From Asticcacaulis sp. SL142 (lineage in GTDB: Bacteria; Pseudomonadota; Alphaproteobacteria; Caulobacterales; Caulobacteraceae), in assembly GCF_026625745.1 (NCBI RefSeq), contig NZ_CP113061.1, positions 2,319,501 through 2,383,500 of the forward strand: a stretch of DNA of 64,000 bases, read 5' to 3'. Both the position numbers and the translations under genes were made by a program. The notes under the pieces were generated by a model. That model did not search any database. It was not told where the DNA came from and saw only the letters and a program-made list of their open reading frames with translations. The number at the start of each line of letters is the position of its first letter. The first letter of the stretch is position 1. Below, in pieces: positions 15,460 to 23,944 of the stretch.

Positions 15460-16227
15460 TTATGCGCCGAACAATAACGCCGTTGTCCCGCGAACCATAT
15501 CCTGAAGCATTTCGCGGCTGGCGCCGGCGCGGGCGCGCACCCCCAGATTGGCGGTCAGGCCAATAATCATCTGCGACAGGGCCTTCGGGTCCTGATCCTG
15601 ACGGATGAACCCCATATCGCGGGCCTGAGCGAAAAAGGTCTCAAAGCGGGTGTCAAACTGATCAATGGTGTTTTGCAGCATCTCAAGGATGCTCTCGTGC
15701 TGCGGCGCTTCGTTCAGCGCCGTACACATGAACGCACAGCCCAGCGGATGCTCGGCCTCTCCAGTATAGGTATCGATCATGATGTCAAAATAGCGCCGGA
15801 TAATTGATCGCACCGTATCATTTTGCCCGCTACAGGTCAGCACGGCATCAAGCTGGCTGTCCGTGCGGGCGCGGTAGCGCTGCATGGCCTTGAGATAGAG
15901 CGATTCCTTATCGCCAAACCCGGCATAGAGGCTGGGGCGATTGACGCCGGTCGCTTCGACCAGATCATCCAGCGACGTGGCGGCAAAGCCCTTTTGCCAG
16001 AAAACCTTGAGCGCCTTATCCAGAACTTCACCCGGATCATAGGCGCGCGGACGGCCACGGGCACGGCTGACGCGGGCATAGGCACAGGCGGCATCGTCAA
16101 CGGCTTTTCCAGCACATTCCGCCGTTTCCGGCAGTTCCAGTTCCGCTTCAACCTCAATTCCATCGGACTTAATCCCATCAGATTGGGGCGATGCCTTGGA
16201 CCAGACGTCGGCACGATAGTGAACCAT
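15460..16227 (-). CDS. TetR/AcrR-family repressor, divergent to RND pump
   Basis: A 255-residue regulator. The HTH (about residues 58-100: ALKVFWQKGFAATSLDDLVEATGVNRPSLYAGFGDKESLY) is preceded by an unusually long, acidic, low-complexity N-terminal extension of about 45 residues; TetR proteins normally start within ten residues of the helix. ATG 16227 is chosen for the TTTAGGAG before it; ATG 16257 lacks a ribosome site. It is divergent from the RND operon and very likely represses it, binding the dyad sites at 16408-16482. The GRPRAYDP lead-in before the HTH is a typical TetR start, so translation from a later codon near 16080 cannot be excluded. Confidence 0.85.
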   Translation of the reverse strand: MVHYRADVWSKASPQSDGIKSDGIEVEAELELPETAECAGKAVDDAACAYARVSRARGRPRAYDPGEVLDKALKVFWQKGFAATSLDDLVEATGVNRPSLYAGFGDKESLYLKAMQRYRARTDSQLDAVLTCSGQNDTVRSIIRRYFDIMIDTYTGEAEHPLGCAFMCTALNEAPQHESILEMLQNTIDQFDTRFETFFAQARDMGFIRQDQDPKALSQMIIGLTANLGVRARAGASREMLQDMVRGTTALLFGA

Positions 16228-16407
16228 GATACCCAATACTCCTAAACGCAGCCACATCTGTGCCGCGCGTGACGCCCCTTATCTTATTATTGCCCGCCAG
16301 TGTTTCAAGCCACTGCCGACATTGCCCCAAGTGTAACCGCATCAAGTGTTAATTGCCAATGCGTAAATGCCGCACCGGGATTTTGAGCGGCGACCCACCC
16401 GTTATGA

Positions 16408-16428
16408 ACTAATTTTATGCGAATTAGT
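16408..16428. promoter_or_regulatory. Operator-like dyad between tetR and RND operon
   Basis: A perfect dyad ACTAATT-N7-AATTAGT. Its right half, TGCGAATTAGTACA (16418-16431), recurs as TGCGAACCAGTACA at 16469-16482, about 51 bases on. The two copies bracket the likely promoter and are the best candidates for TetR binding. Confidence 0.55.
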
Positions 16429-16602
16429 ACAAAATTATTTACAAAACGCGGTTCCGGGTCTATTAATTTGCGAACCAGTACATAAATAGATCACGTTCGC
16501 GGTTATTCAAGAGCTAAAATGACCCTTTCCCGCGCTGACGGCGGGCCTTACGTGATCGCGTACCTTAAAAATTTTACCCCTTTCTCCCCGAAGGACACTC
16601 AC

Positions 16603-17814
16603 ATGCGCACTTTCTCTTTTTCCCAGTTCTATAAGGAACGACGCAAGACCCTTGTGGTTGCCGGTGCGTCGCTTCTGGTGCTCGGCGCCGCCACCAGCGG
16701 CCTGATCATCGCGTCATCCTCAACCGCCGCCGCCGACAAAACCGCTACTGCCGCCGCACCGGCCATTCCGGTTGGCGTCGCCATCACGACCGAGAGCAAT
16801 GTCACGGCCTGGGAAGAGTTCTCCGGCCGATTAGAAGCCGTTGAACGCGTCGAAATCCGCCCGCGCGTTGCTGGGCAAATCAAGTCGGTGCACTTCCGCG
16901 AAGGCGCTTTGGTGCGTCATGGCGATCTTTTGTTCACCATCGATCCCGCCCCCTACGCCGCCGAATACGCCCGCGCCAAGGCGCAAGTTGCCGCCGCCTC
17001 CGCCCGTCTGAACCTGACCCGCTCGGAGGAAGCCCGCGCCCAACGCCTGCTGGCGGATAATGCTATTTCCCGCAGTGAGGCCGAAAGCCGCCAGAATGAC
17101 CTTCAGGAAGCTGAGGCCAACCTCGCCGCCGCTTCGGCCCAGTTACAGTCGGCCAGCCTGAACCTTAGCTACACTCAGGTACGCGCGCCGGTCTCCGGCC
17201 GGGTCGGGCGTATTGATGTCACGCAAGGCAACCTTGTAGCGGCTGGCCCTTCGTCGTCTGTGCTGACGTCGCTGGTGTCGGTATCGCCGATCTATGCCAG
17301 CTTTGACGCCAACGAAGAGGTCATCACCCGCACCCTGTCAGAGCTTAAGGGCGCCGGTGGTAGCATTGCGTTTGAACGGGTGCCGGTAACGCTGGAGGTC
17401 GGCGGCGGTGAGCCGGTGACCGGCAAGCTGCAACTGATCGACAACCAGTTCGATGCCTCAAGCGGTACGGTCAGGGCCAGAGCGGTCTTTTCCAACGCCG
17501 ATGGCAAGCTGATCCCCGGCCAGTTCGTGCGCGTGCGCATGGGCGAAGCCTCAACCCGGCCCGCCGTGCTGATCCACGAACTGTCAGTTGGCACCGATCA
17601 GTCCAAGCGCTTCGTGTGGGTCGTCGGCAAGGATAACGCCGTCGAATACCGCGAAGTCACGCTGGGGGCCACGGTTGATGGTCTGAAGATCGTCACCTCT
17701 GGCCTGAAAGCCGGAGAACGGATCGTGGTCACCGGCCTGCAAGCCATCCGCCCCGGTGCGGTCGTGGCCCCGCAGATCGTCGCCATGACTGACGTCGGCA
17801 AGCCCAAGGCCTAA
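16603..17814 (+). CDS. RND efflux periplasmic adaptor (AcrA/MexA family)
   Basis: A 403-residue membrane-fusion protein joining the inner-membrane pump to the outer-membrane channel. An N-terminal membrane anchor (about 16-36) has no lipobox, so it is probably a signal anchor. The lipoyl halves (EEFSGRLEAVERVEIRPRVAGQIKSVHFREG and LSYTQVRAPVSGRVGRIDV) flank an alpha-helical hairpin with alanine-rich heptads (about 115-185), and beta-barrel and membrane-proximal domains follow. ATG 16603 has AAGGA upstream; the longer frame from 16519 adds residues with no signal features. First gene of the operon. Confidence 0.9.
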   Translation: MRTFSFSQFYKERRKTLVVAGASLLVLGAATSGLIIASSSTAAADKTATAAAPAIPVGVAITTESNVTAWEEFSGRLEAVERVEIRPRVAGQIKSVHFREGALVRHGDLLFTIDPAPYAAEYARAKAQVAAASARLNLTRSEEARAQRLLADNAISRSEAESRQNDLQEAEANLAAASAQLQSASLNLSYTQVRAPVSGRVGRIDVTQGNLVAAGPSSSVLTSLVSVSPIYASFDANEEVITRTLSELKGAGGSIAFERVPVTLEVGGGEPVTGKLQLIDNQFDASSGTVRARAVFSNADGKLIPGQFVRVRMGEASTRPAVLIHELSVGTDQSKRFVWVVGKDNAVEYREVTLGATVDGLKIVTSGLKAGERIVVTGLQAIRPGAVVAPQIVAMTDVGKPKA

Positions 17815-17818
17815 CACA

Positions 17819-17847
17819 AGAACTCCCCCTCCTGGAGGGGGAGTTCT
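17819..17847 (+). other. Long intercistronic hairpin in the RND operon
   Basis: A perfect 14-base inverted repeat, AGAACTCCCCCTCC / GGAGGGGGAGTTCT, almost without a loop, lies between the adaptor and pump genes. It lacks a T-run, so it is more likely an mRNA stability or processing element that sets different levels of the two proteins. Confidence 0.6.
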
Positions 17848-17894
17848 AAGAAATCAAATTATTCAAATTCTCGCCCAACCAAAGGGGCAACGCT

Positions 17895-20800
17895 ATGAAT
17901 CTGTCCAAATTCTTCATCGACAGGCCCATTTTCGCCGGGGTCTTGTCGCTTCTGATCCTGGTGGCGGGGCTGTTATCGCTTCGCACCCTGCCGGTATCGG
18001 AATATCCCGAAGTCGTGCCGCCGCAGGTCGTCGTGCGCGCCGTCTATCCGGGCGCCAGCCCGAACGTGATAGCTGAAACCGTGGCCACGCCCATCGAAGA
18101 AGCCGTCAACGGCGTTGAGAACATGCTCTATATGTCCTCCACCGCCACCTCTGATGGTGCCATGACCCTGACCGTGACCTTCAAGCTCGGCACCGATGCC
18201 GACCTTGCCCAGCAGATGGTGCAAAACCGCGTCTCTCAGGCCGAAGCCCGCCTGCCGGCTGATGTGCGCGCCCTTGGTGTGACGACGCAAAAGAGCCAGT
18301 CATCCCTGCCGCTGGTGGTGCATCTTTATTCGCCCAATGACCGCTATGATGTGAATTACTTGCGCAACTACGCTCTGATCCACATCAAGGACCGTCTGCA
18401 ATCGATTAAGGGCGTTGCCCCCGTGCAGATGTTTGGCGGCGGCGAATACTCAATGCGTATCTGGCTTGACCCGCAAAAGGTTGCCGAACGCGGACTGTCC
18501 GCCTCTGATGTCGCGCAAGCCATCCGGTCGGAAAACGTGCAGGCCGCAGCGGGCACCATCGGGTCTTCGCCCGGCGTGCCCGATATCACCCTGCAAATGT
18601 CGGTCAATGCCCAAGGCCGCCTCAAGACCGAAGAGGATTTCCGCGAAATCATCGTCAAATCCGAAAATGGTGCCGTCACCCGTCTGGGCGACATTGCCCG
18701 TATCGAACTAGGGGCCGCCGATTACGCCCTGCGCTCACTGCTGAATAACAAAGCCGCCGTCGGTATCCCGATCAATGAAATGGCCGGGGCCAACTCGTTG
18801 CAATTGTCACGCGATATCCGCGCCACCATGGACGAACTGAAAAAGTCCATGCCCGAAGGCGTCGATTACCGCATCGCCTATGATACGTCCGAATATGTGC
18901 AGGAATCGATCGATTCCGTCATCCACACCCTGATTGAAGCCATCATTCTGGTGGTGATCGTGGTCATCATCTTCCTGCAAACCTGGCGCGCGTCGATCAT
19001 CCCGCTGCTGGCCGTGCCGGTCTCGGTCATCGGTACGTTCGCCGTCATGCACCTGTTCGGGTTCAGCATTAACGCGCTGACCCTGTTTGGTCTGGTGCTG
19101 GCGATCGGGATCGTGGTCGATGACGCCATCGTCGTCGTCGAAAACGTCGAACGAAATATCGAAGCCGGGAAAACCCCGCGTGAAGCCACCTATCAGGCCA
19201 TGCGCGAAGTCTCCGGCCCTATCATCGCCATCGCTCTGGTGCTGGTGGCCGTGTTTGTGCCGCTGGCCTTCATCACCGGCCTGTCGGGTCAGTTCTATCG
19301 TCAGTTCTCACTGACCATTGCGATTTCGACCGTGATTTCGGCGGTTAACTCCCTGACCCTGTCGCCCGCTCTGGCGGCTCTGCTGCTCAAAGGCCATGAT
19401 GCCCCAAAGGACGGCCTGACCCGTTTCATGGACAAATGGCTGGGCGGGTTCTTTAATGGCTTCAATAAGCTGTTTAAGGCCGGCTCAAATAACTATGCCA
19501 AGGGCTTAGGCGGCATCATTCCGCGCAAAGCCCTGATGATGGGCCTTTATCTGGCTCTAGTCGGCCTGACCATGGTCATGTTTAAGACCGTGCCTAACGG
19601 CTTTATTCCGGCGCAGGACAAGGCCTATCTGGTCGGCATGGTGCAACTGCCCGAAGGGGCCACGCTGGATCGCACCGAAGCTGTCGCCCGCGAACTGAGC
19701 GCCATTGCCATGAAGCAGGAAGGGGTTGCCGATACGCTGGCCTTCCCCGGCCTGTCGATCAACGGCTTTACCCTGGCGTCCAATCAGGCGGTGGTATTCA
19801 TGCCGCTGAAATCCTTCCATGACCGCCACACCAAGGAAACCAGCGCCGGAGCCATTGCCGGAGCGTTGAACCAAAAGTTCCAGTCGATTGCTGGCGGCTA
19901 TGTGGTCGTCTTCCCGCCCCCGCCTATTCTGGGGCTTGGCACCACCGGCGGCTTTAAGATGCAGCTTCAGGACCGCGGCGCGTTAGGTTCCGACGTGCTC
20001 GATAAGGCCGCCAAGGACTTTGTCGCCAAGGCCTATCAGACCCCTGAACTGGCCGGTGTATTCACCAACTATCAGGTCAATGTGCCGCAAATCTATGCCG
20101 ACATCGACCGCACCAAGGCCCGTCAGTTGGGCGTCAATGTCAATGACGTGCTGGAGACCATGCAGATCTATCTGGGGTCATTATACGTCAACGACTTCAA
20201 CCGTTTTGGCCGCACCTATTCCGTCCGTCTGCAAGCCGACGCGCCTTACCGTGCCCGCGCCGAAGACATCGGTAAGCTACAGGTGCGCTCCAACACGGGT
20301 GAGATGATCCCGCTGTCGGCCCTGATGAAGATCGACCCATCGTTCGGGCCGGTGACCGCCAGCCGCTATAACGGCTATCTGACGGCGGATATCAACGGCG
20401 GCCCAGCCCCCGGCTTCTCGTCCGGTCAGGCTGAGGCTGCGGCCATGAAGATCGCCGCCGAGGTCTTACCCCCCGGCATCGAGTATGAATGGACCGACCT
20501 GACCTATCAGCAGATTCTGGCCGGGGACTCATCGACCATCATCTTTGCTCTGGTCATCCTGCTGGTCTTTTTGGTGCTGGCCGCTCAATACGAAAGCCTT
20601 ATCCTGCCGCTATCGATCATCCTGATCGTGCCGATGGGCTTGCTGGCAGCCATGTTCGGGGTTTGGGTATCCGGAGGTGACAATAACATCTTCACCCAGA
20701 TCGGCCTGTTCGTCCTGATCGGGCTATCGGCTAAGAACGCCATTCTGATCGTAGAATTTGCCCGCGAACTGGAACTGGCGGGACGAAAACCGCTCGACGC

Positions 20801-21125
20801 CGCCATTGAGGCCTCGCGCCTCAGATTGCGGCCGATCCTGATGACGTCGATTGCCTTTATCATGGGCGTGCTGCCGCTGGTCACCTCTACCGGTGCCGGT
20901 TCGGAAATGCGCCACGCGATGGGGGTTGCGGTGTTCTCAGGCATGATCGGGGCGACCATCTTTGGCCTGTTCCTGACGCCGGTTTTCTACGTCACCTTAC
21001 GCGCCCTCAGCGGCAACCGTCCGCTTAAGGCCCACACCCCGCACACCGACGATGCCGGTCACCCGGTCATCGAAGGTACGCCGGTATCATTATCGGCAAA
21101 CACAGAGGGAAATCCTCATGCTTAA
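17895..21125 (+). CDS. RND multidrug efflux pump, AcrB/HAE1 family
   Basis: A 1076-residue inner-membrane proton/drug antiporter, the usual family length. TM1 begins at residue 9 (FIDRPIFAGVLSLLILVAGLL). Two large periplasmic loops each follow the first helix of a half. The proton-relay Asp pair is in GIVVDDAIVVVENVERN (about 406-411), and the TM10 lysine is in GLSAKNAILIVEFA. The periplasmic YPGASPNVIAETVATPIEEAVNGVENM is the HAE1 signature. It acts as a trimer with the adaptor and NodT channel encoded either side. Substrates cannot be read from sequence. The stop overlaps the start of the channel gene by eight bases. Confidence 0.95.
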   Translation: MNLSKFFIDRPIFAGVLSLLILVAGLLSLRTLPVSEYPEVVPPQVVVRAVYPGASPNVIAETVATPIEEAVNGVENMLYMSSTATSDGAMTLTVTFKLGTDADLAQQMVQNRVSQAEARLPADVRALGVTTQKSQSSLPLVVHLYSPNDRYDVNYLRNYALIHIKDRLQSIKGVAPVQMFGGGEYSMRIWLDPQKVAERGLSASDVAQAIRSENVQAAAGTIGSSPGVPDITLQMSVNAQGRLKTEEDFREIIVKSENGAVTRLGDIARIELGAADYALRSLLNNKAAVGIPINEMAGANSLQLSRDIRATMDELKKSMPEGVDYRIAYDTSEYVQESIDSVIHTLIEAIILVVIVVIIFLQTWRASIIPLLAVPVSVIGTFAVMHLFGFSINALTLFGLVLAIGIVVDDAIVVVENVERNIEAGKTPREATYQAMREVSGPIIAIALVLVAVFVPLAFITGLSGQFYRQFSLTIAISTVISAVNSLTLSPALAALLLKGHDAPKDGLTRFMDKWLGGFFNGFNKLFKAGSNNYAKGLGGIIPRKALMMGLYLALVGLTMVMFKTVPNGFIPAQDKAYLVGMVQLPEGATLDRTEAVARELSAIAMKQEGVADTLAFPGLSINGFTLASNQAVVFMPLKSFHDRHTKETSAGAIAGALNQKFQSIAGGYVVVFPPPPILGLGTTGGFKMQLQDRGALGSDVLDKAAKDFVAKAYQTPELAGVFTNYQVNVPQIYADIDRTKARQLGVNVNDVLETMQIYLGSLYVNDFNRFGRTYSVRLQADAPYRARAEDIGKLQVRSNTGEMIPLSALMKIDPSFGPVTASRYNGYLTADINGGPAPGFSSGQAEAAAMKIAAEVLPPGIEYEWTDLTYQQILAGDSSTIIFALVILLVFLVLAAQYESLILPLSIILIVPMGLLAAMFGVWVSGGDNNIFTQIGLFVLIGLSAKNAILIVEFARELELAGRKPLDAAIEASRLRLRPILMTSIAFIMGVLPLVTSTGAGSEMRHAMGVAVFSGMIGATIFGLFLTPVFYVTLRALSGNRPLKAHTPHTDDAGHPVIEGTPVSLSANTEGNPHA

Positions 21126-22515
21126 ATCTATCACCACCCTATCGCTGGCCACCCTGCTCCTCGCAGGGTGCGCCACCGAACCCCTAAACTCAGCCGCCCT
21201 GACCGCGCCACCGCCCGCCTTTAAGGGCGAAGCGGCCCCGGCAACGGCGGCCACCCCTGCCCTGGCCATGGGTCAGTGGTGGAAGGTGTTTGCCGATCCG
21301 ACCTTAGATGGCCTGATCGAGCGGTCACTGGCCCGCAACACCGACATCCGCATCGCTGCTGCTCGATTGGAGCAATCAAAAGCTCTGGTCAAATCGGCCC
21401 GTTCCAGCCTGTTCCCGCAGGTGGGGATTAGTGCCGGTTCCACCCGTGCCTCCGACGTGGGCCAGGACCCCAAAGCCTCGACCCTGCATAGTGCTGGCAT
21501 CGACCTGTCTTACGAAGTCGATATCACCGGCAAGCTATTCAGTGCCGCCAAGGCGGCCCGTCTGGATGCGCAGGCGTCCGAAGCTCTGCTGGCCGACACG
21601 CGGCTTCTGATTGCGGGCACCGTGGCGGAAACCTACTTTGCCCTGCGCGCCCTTGATGAAGAACGGGCCATTGTGCGCGATACGCTCACCGCCTACCGCA
21701 CCACCTTAGACGTTACCCAAAGACGTTTTGAGGCCGGTGATGTCGCCGAACTGGATGTGGCGCGCCTTCAGACCGAAGTGTCGTCCAGTGAGTCCGAGCT
21801 TCTGGCCCTTGATCGTCAGCGCGCCCAGATCGAAAACGCGCTGGCCGTGCTGACGGGTGAGGTGGCGACGACCTTTGATGTGGAATCCCAAAGCTGGGCG
21901 TCTCAGCCGTGGGCCGGTCATGTGCCGGTCGTGCCTGCCGGTATCCCGTCCGACGTGCTGAAACGCCGTCCGGACGTTCAGGCGGCGGAACTTTCGATGC
22001 AGGCCGCCCAACGCCGCGTCGGTATCGCCAAGGCCGCGTGGTTCCCATCGCTGACGCTCACGGCCTCTGGCGGTTATGCGTCGTCGGATCTGGGTGATCT
22101 GTTCGAAGATGCCGGCCGCAACTGGTCCCTGACCGGGCTGCTGGCTCAGGCCATCTTTGACGGTGGCCGCCGTAATGCCGGTATTGCACTGGCCAAGGGT
22201 GATCTTGAGATTGCTTTTGCCGGCTACCAGCAGCAGGTTCTGGTCGCCTTTGCCGATGTTGAGGATCAACTGGCCGCCCGCCAGACCCTTGAGGCACAGG
22301 CCCGCACCCAGACCGAGGCATTGAACGCCGCCACCCGTGCGCTCAACCTGTCGCAATCGCGGTATCGTAACGGCTATGTGTCGCAGCTTGATCTGCTCGA
22401 TGCCCAGCGGTCGGAACTACGTACACGGCGACAAGCCTTGCAGGTCAAAGCGGCCCAGTACCAGTCCAGTGTGCGCCTGATCCGCGCCTTGGGCGGCGAC
22501 TGGAACACGATCTGA
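21118..22515 (+). CDS. Outer-membrane efflux lipoprotein, NodT family
   Basis: A 465-residue TolC-like channel subunit. Signal peptide with lipobox LLAGC puts the lipidated Cys at residue 18. Two repeated OEP halves contain the helix motifs of the family (ARLEQSKALVKSARSSLFPQVG and RRVGIAKAAWFPSLTLTASGGYAS), and VLKRRPDVQAAE in the middle is diagnostic for NodT/OprM types. ATG 21118 overlaps the pump stop, implying translational coupling. A strong terminator follows, closing the three-gene operon. Confidence 0.92.
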   Translation: MLKSITTLSLATLLLAGCATEPLNSAALTAPPPAFKGEAAPATAATPALAMGQWWKVFADPTLDGLIERSLARNTDIRIAAARLEQSKALVKSARSSLFPQVGISAGSTRASDVGQDPKASTLHSAGIDLSYEVDITGKLFSAAKAARLDAQASEALLADTRLLIAGTVAETYFALRALDEERAIVRDTLTAYRTTLDVTQRRFEAGDVAELDVARLQTEVSSSESELLALDRQRAQIENALAVLTGEVATTFDVESQSWASQPWAGHVPVVPAGIPSDVLKRRPDVQAAELSMQAAQRRVGIAKAAWFPSLTLTASGGYASSDLGDLFEDAGRNWSLTGLLAQAIFDGGRRNAGIALAKGDLEIAFAGYQQQVLVAFADVEDQLAARQTLEAQARTQTEALNAATRALNLSQSRYRNGYVSQLDLLDAQRSELRTRRQALQVKAAQYQSSVRLIRALGGDWNTI

Positions 22516-22539
22516 CTCGTTAATTTTAGCTGAAATATC

Positions 22540-22587
22540 AAGCCCCTTTCGCCTCCTGCCCTAAGGAAAGCGTAAGGGGCTTTTTTT
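22540..22587 (+). terminator. Terminator of RND efflux operon
   Basis: Stem AAGCCCCTT / AAGGGGCTT with a 25-base loop and seven T residues. Confidence 0.8.
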
Positions 22588-22688
22588 ATGTGGCTCTGAT
22601 TTTCCGCTCTCGACTCACGCACTGATGCCTTGCGAGGCTTAAGCCTATAGTCGGCTTAACGACCCCGCAGCCACAAGGAGAGCCTGCC

Positions 22689-23219
22689 GTGCTTGATGTT
22701 CAAAAAACAGAGACGCTCGATACCGCATCCGACCATGAGGTTATGGGATCGATTGTGCCGCAAGCCTCGCAACCAACTGTGGACGCGGTCGCAGCACCCA
22801 CTACGGATTACGCCACCTCGCTTGATGCCGCCCAGTGTCTGGCCAAGGACATTCGCCGCCTGATGGACGGCGTGGAAAACACCGCCCTTAAAGGTGACGT
22901 GAAATCGCGCATCGAGAACCTTAACCGCTGGGCCAAGACCTATTGTGAAGGGCTTAATGCCGCCCGCAAAATCGGCAACCGCGGCCTGAGCGGTCTTTAT
23001 GAGGCGCAAAAAGAAATATCCCTGGCCCTCGAAGAATATCTGCGTCTCGATGACGAAGGCGGTCAGCCCTCGACCGATGATGACGCCCGCAAAACTGATG
23101 AGCTTAGACACGCCCTTAAGCGGATCAACAGGCTCATCCCTGCCATCGAAAATTCTTTTGGACAGCCCTCTGAGCTAAGCCCCGCAACCGGCATTGCCTC
23201 GGCCATTAAGCCGTCCTGA
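22689..23219 (+). CDS. Hypothetical protein, 176 residues
   Basis: I do not recognise this protein. It is soluble, with no signal peptide or membrane helix. The first 45 residues are low-complexity and the remainder is predicted mostly helical and charged (about 46-120 LDAAQCLAKDIRRLMDGVEN..., and RHALKRINRLIPAIENSF near 143-160). GTG 22689 has AAGGAG nine bases upstream, so the start is well supported. It heads a run of four small genes on the same strand ending at a terminator (23839), and may be co-transcribed with them. Coding looks real from the ribosome site and from codon use like that of its neighbours. Confidence 0.6.
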   Translation: MLDVQKTETLDTASDHEVMGSIVPQASQPTVDAVAAPTTDYATSLDAAQCLAKDIRRLMDGVENTALKGDVKSRIENLNRWAKTYCEGLNAARKIGNRGLSGLYEAQKEISLALEEYLRLDDEGGQPSTDDDARKTDELRHALKRINRLIPAIENSFGQPSELSPATGIASAIKPS

Positions 23220-23246
23220 ACCCACATAACAAAAAAGGAGACACCC

Positions 23247-23432
23247 ATGACTGCCTATACTGCGACCCGTTATACACCCCCTGCGCATCCTGTGGTGCAG
23301 CCTTACGCCGGTGGATATGACGCGATTGAGGTTCGGCCTGAACCGCTGTTCGAAGACCTTTATGATGTCCATGACGACTTTAACGATATTGCGCTCTATG
23401 TGACGCGCGCGGAGGGTTATCGCGATGAATAA
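23247..23432 (+). CDS. Small hypothetical protein, 61 residues
   Basis: A 61-residue acidic protein rich in Tyr and Pro (MTAYTATRYTPPAHPVVQPY...), not recognised. It is supported by a very good AAAAGGAG ribosome site and by an eight-base overlap of its end with the start of the next gene, which implies translational coupling. The N-terminal half looks disordered; the C-terminal half (FEDLYDVHDDFNDIALYV) may form a helix. No membrane segment. Confidence 0.55.
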   Translation: MTAYTATRYTPPAHPVVQPYAGGYDAIEVRPEPLFEDLYDVHDDFNDIALYVTRAEGYRDE

Positions 23433-23688
23433 GAACCTTGTTATTGCCTCCCTCATTGGCCTGCTGGTCATCGTGGCCGCGGCCGTATTCATGAACATGC
23501 CCGATAATCGCACCGCCGGAGAGCGGGTCGGTGATGCGGTCGATACCCTGCCTCAAGGGGTGGATAAGGCCGCTGAACAGCTTGAGGATCGCACCCCGGC
23601 TGAGCGTCTGGGCGACAATATCAAGGAAGGCGCTGAGACCACCGAACAAAAGGCTGAGGATGCCACGGACGGCAATCCCGCAACGTAA
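23425..23688 (+). CDS. Small membrane-anchored protein with repeated AER-G motifs
   Basis: An 87-residue protein with one N-terminal transmembrane helix (about 5-23: LVIASLIGLLVIVAAAVFM), then a hydrophilic, acidic tail. The tail holds two related units, RTAGERVGDAVDTL and RTPAERLGDNIKEG, separated by GVDKAAEQLED. Similar short proteins occur in Caulobacteraceae without known function. Its start overlaps the previous gene by eight bases. The tail would lie in the periplasm if the helix is an uncleaved anchor. Confidence 0.62.
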   Translation: MNKNLVIASLIGLLVIVAAAVFMNMPDNRTAGERVGDAVDTLPQGVDKAAEQLEDRTPAERLGDNIKEGAETTEQKAEDATDGNPAT

Positions 23689-23700
23689 AGAGTAAACATC

Positions 23701-23778
23701 ATGAAACCCTTATTCCTTTGGCTATTAGGCATCCCGATCCCGGTTATTATTTTGCTGTTTGTCTTCGGCGTATTTTAA
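23701..23778 (+). CDS. 25-residue single-helix membrane peptide
   Basis: A 25-codon gene encoding a nearly all-hydrophobic peptide with the core WLLGIPIPVIILLFVFG. Tiny proteins with this LLGIPIPVIILL core are widespread in Proteobacteria and unannotated in most genomes; their function is unknown to me. It starts 12 bases after the previous stop with only a weak AAAGAG ribosome site, and it is the last gene before a strong terminator. The conserved-looking core rather than the ribosome site is the argument for it being real. Confidence 0.6.
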   Translation: MKPLFLWLLGIPIPVIILLFVFGVF

Positions 23779-23838
23779 CCCCAGCCATTCAGGTTTGCGA
23801 TTGCGCTCAGTCCCCGTCCGCATCCGCAGCCTGATCCG

Positions 23839-23873
23839 AGAGGGAGCAAGTTCACCGCTTGCTCCCTCTTTTT
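23839..23873 (+). terminator. Terminator of small-protein cluster
   Basis: A 12-bp perfect stem AGAGGGAGCAAG / CTTGCTCCCTCT with a seven-base loop and a T-run. Confidence 0.85.
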
Positions 23874-23944
23874 CCGCTTAAATCTTATCGCGTGATCACC
23901 GTCTTTGTTTGACCTTGGTGGCGTTGTATTGGTAATGACATCCT

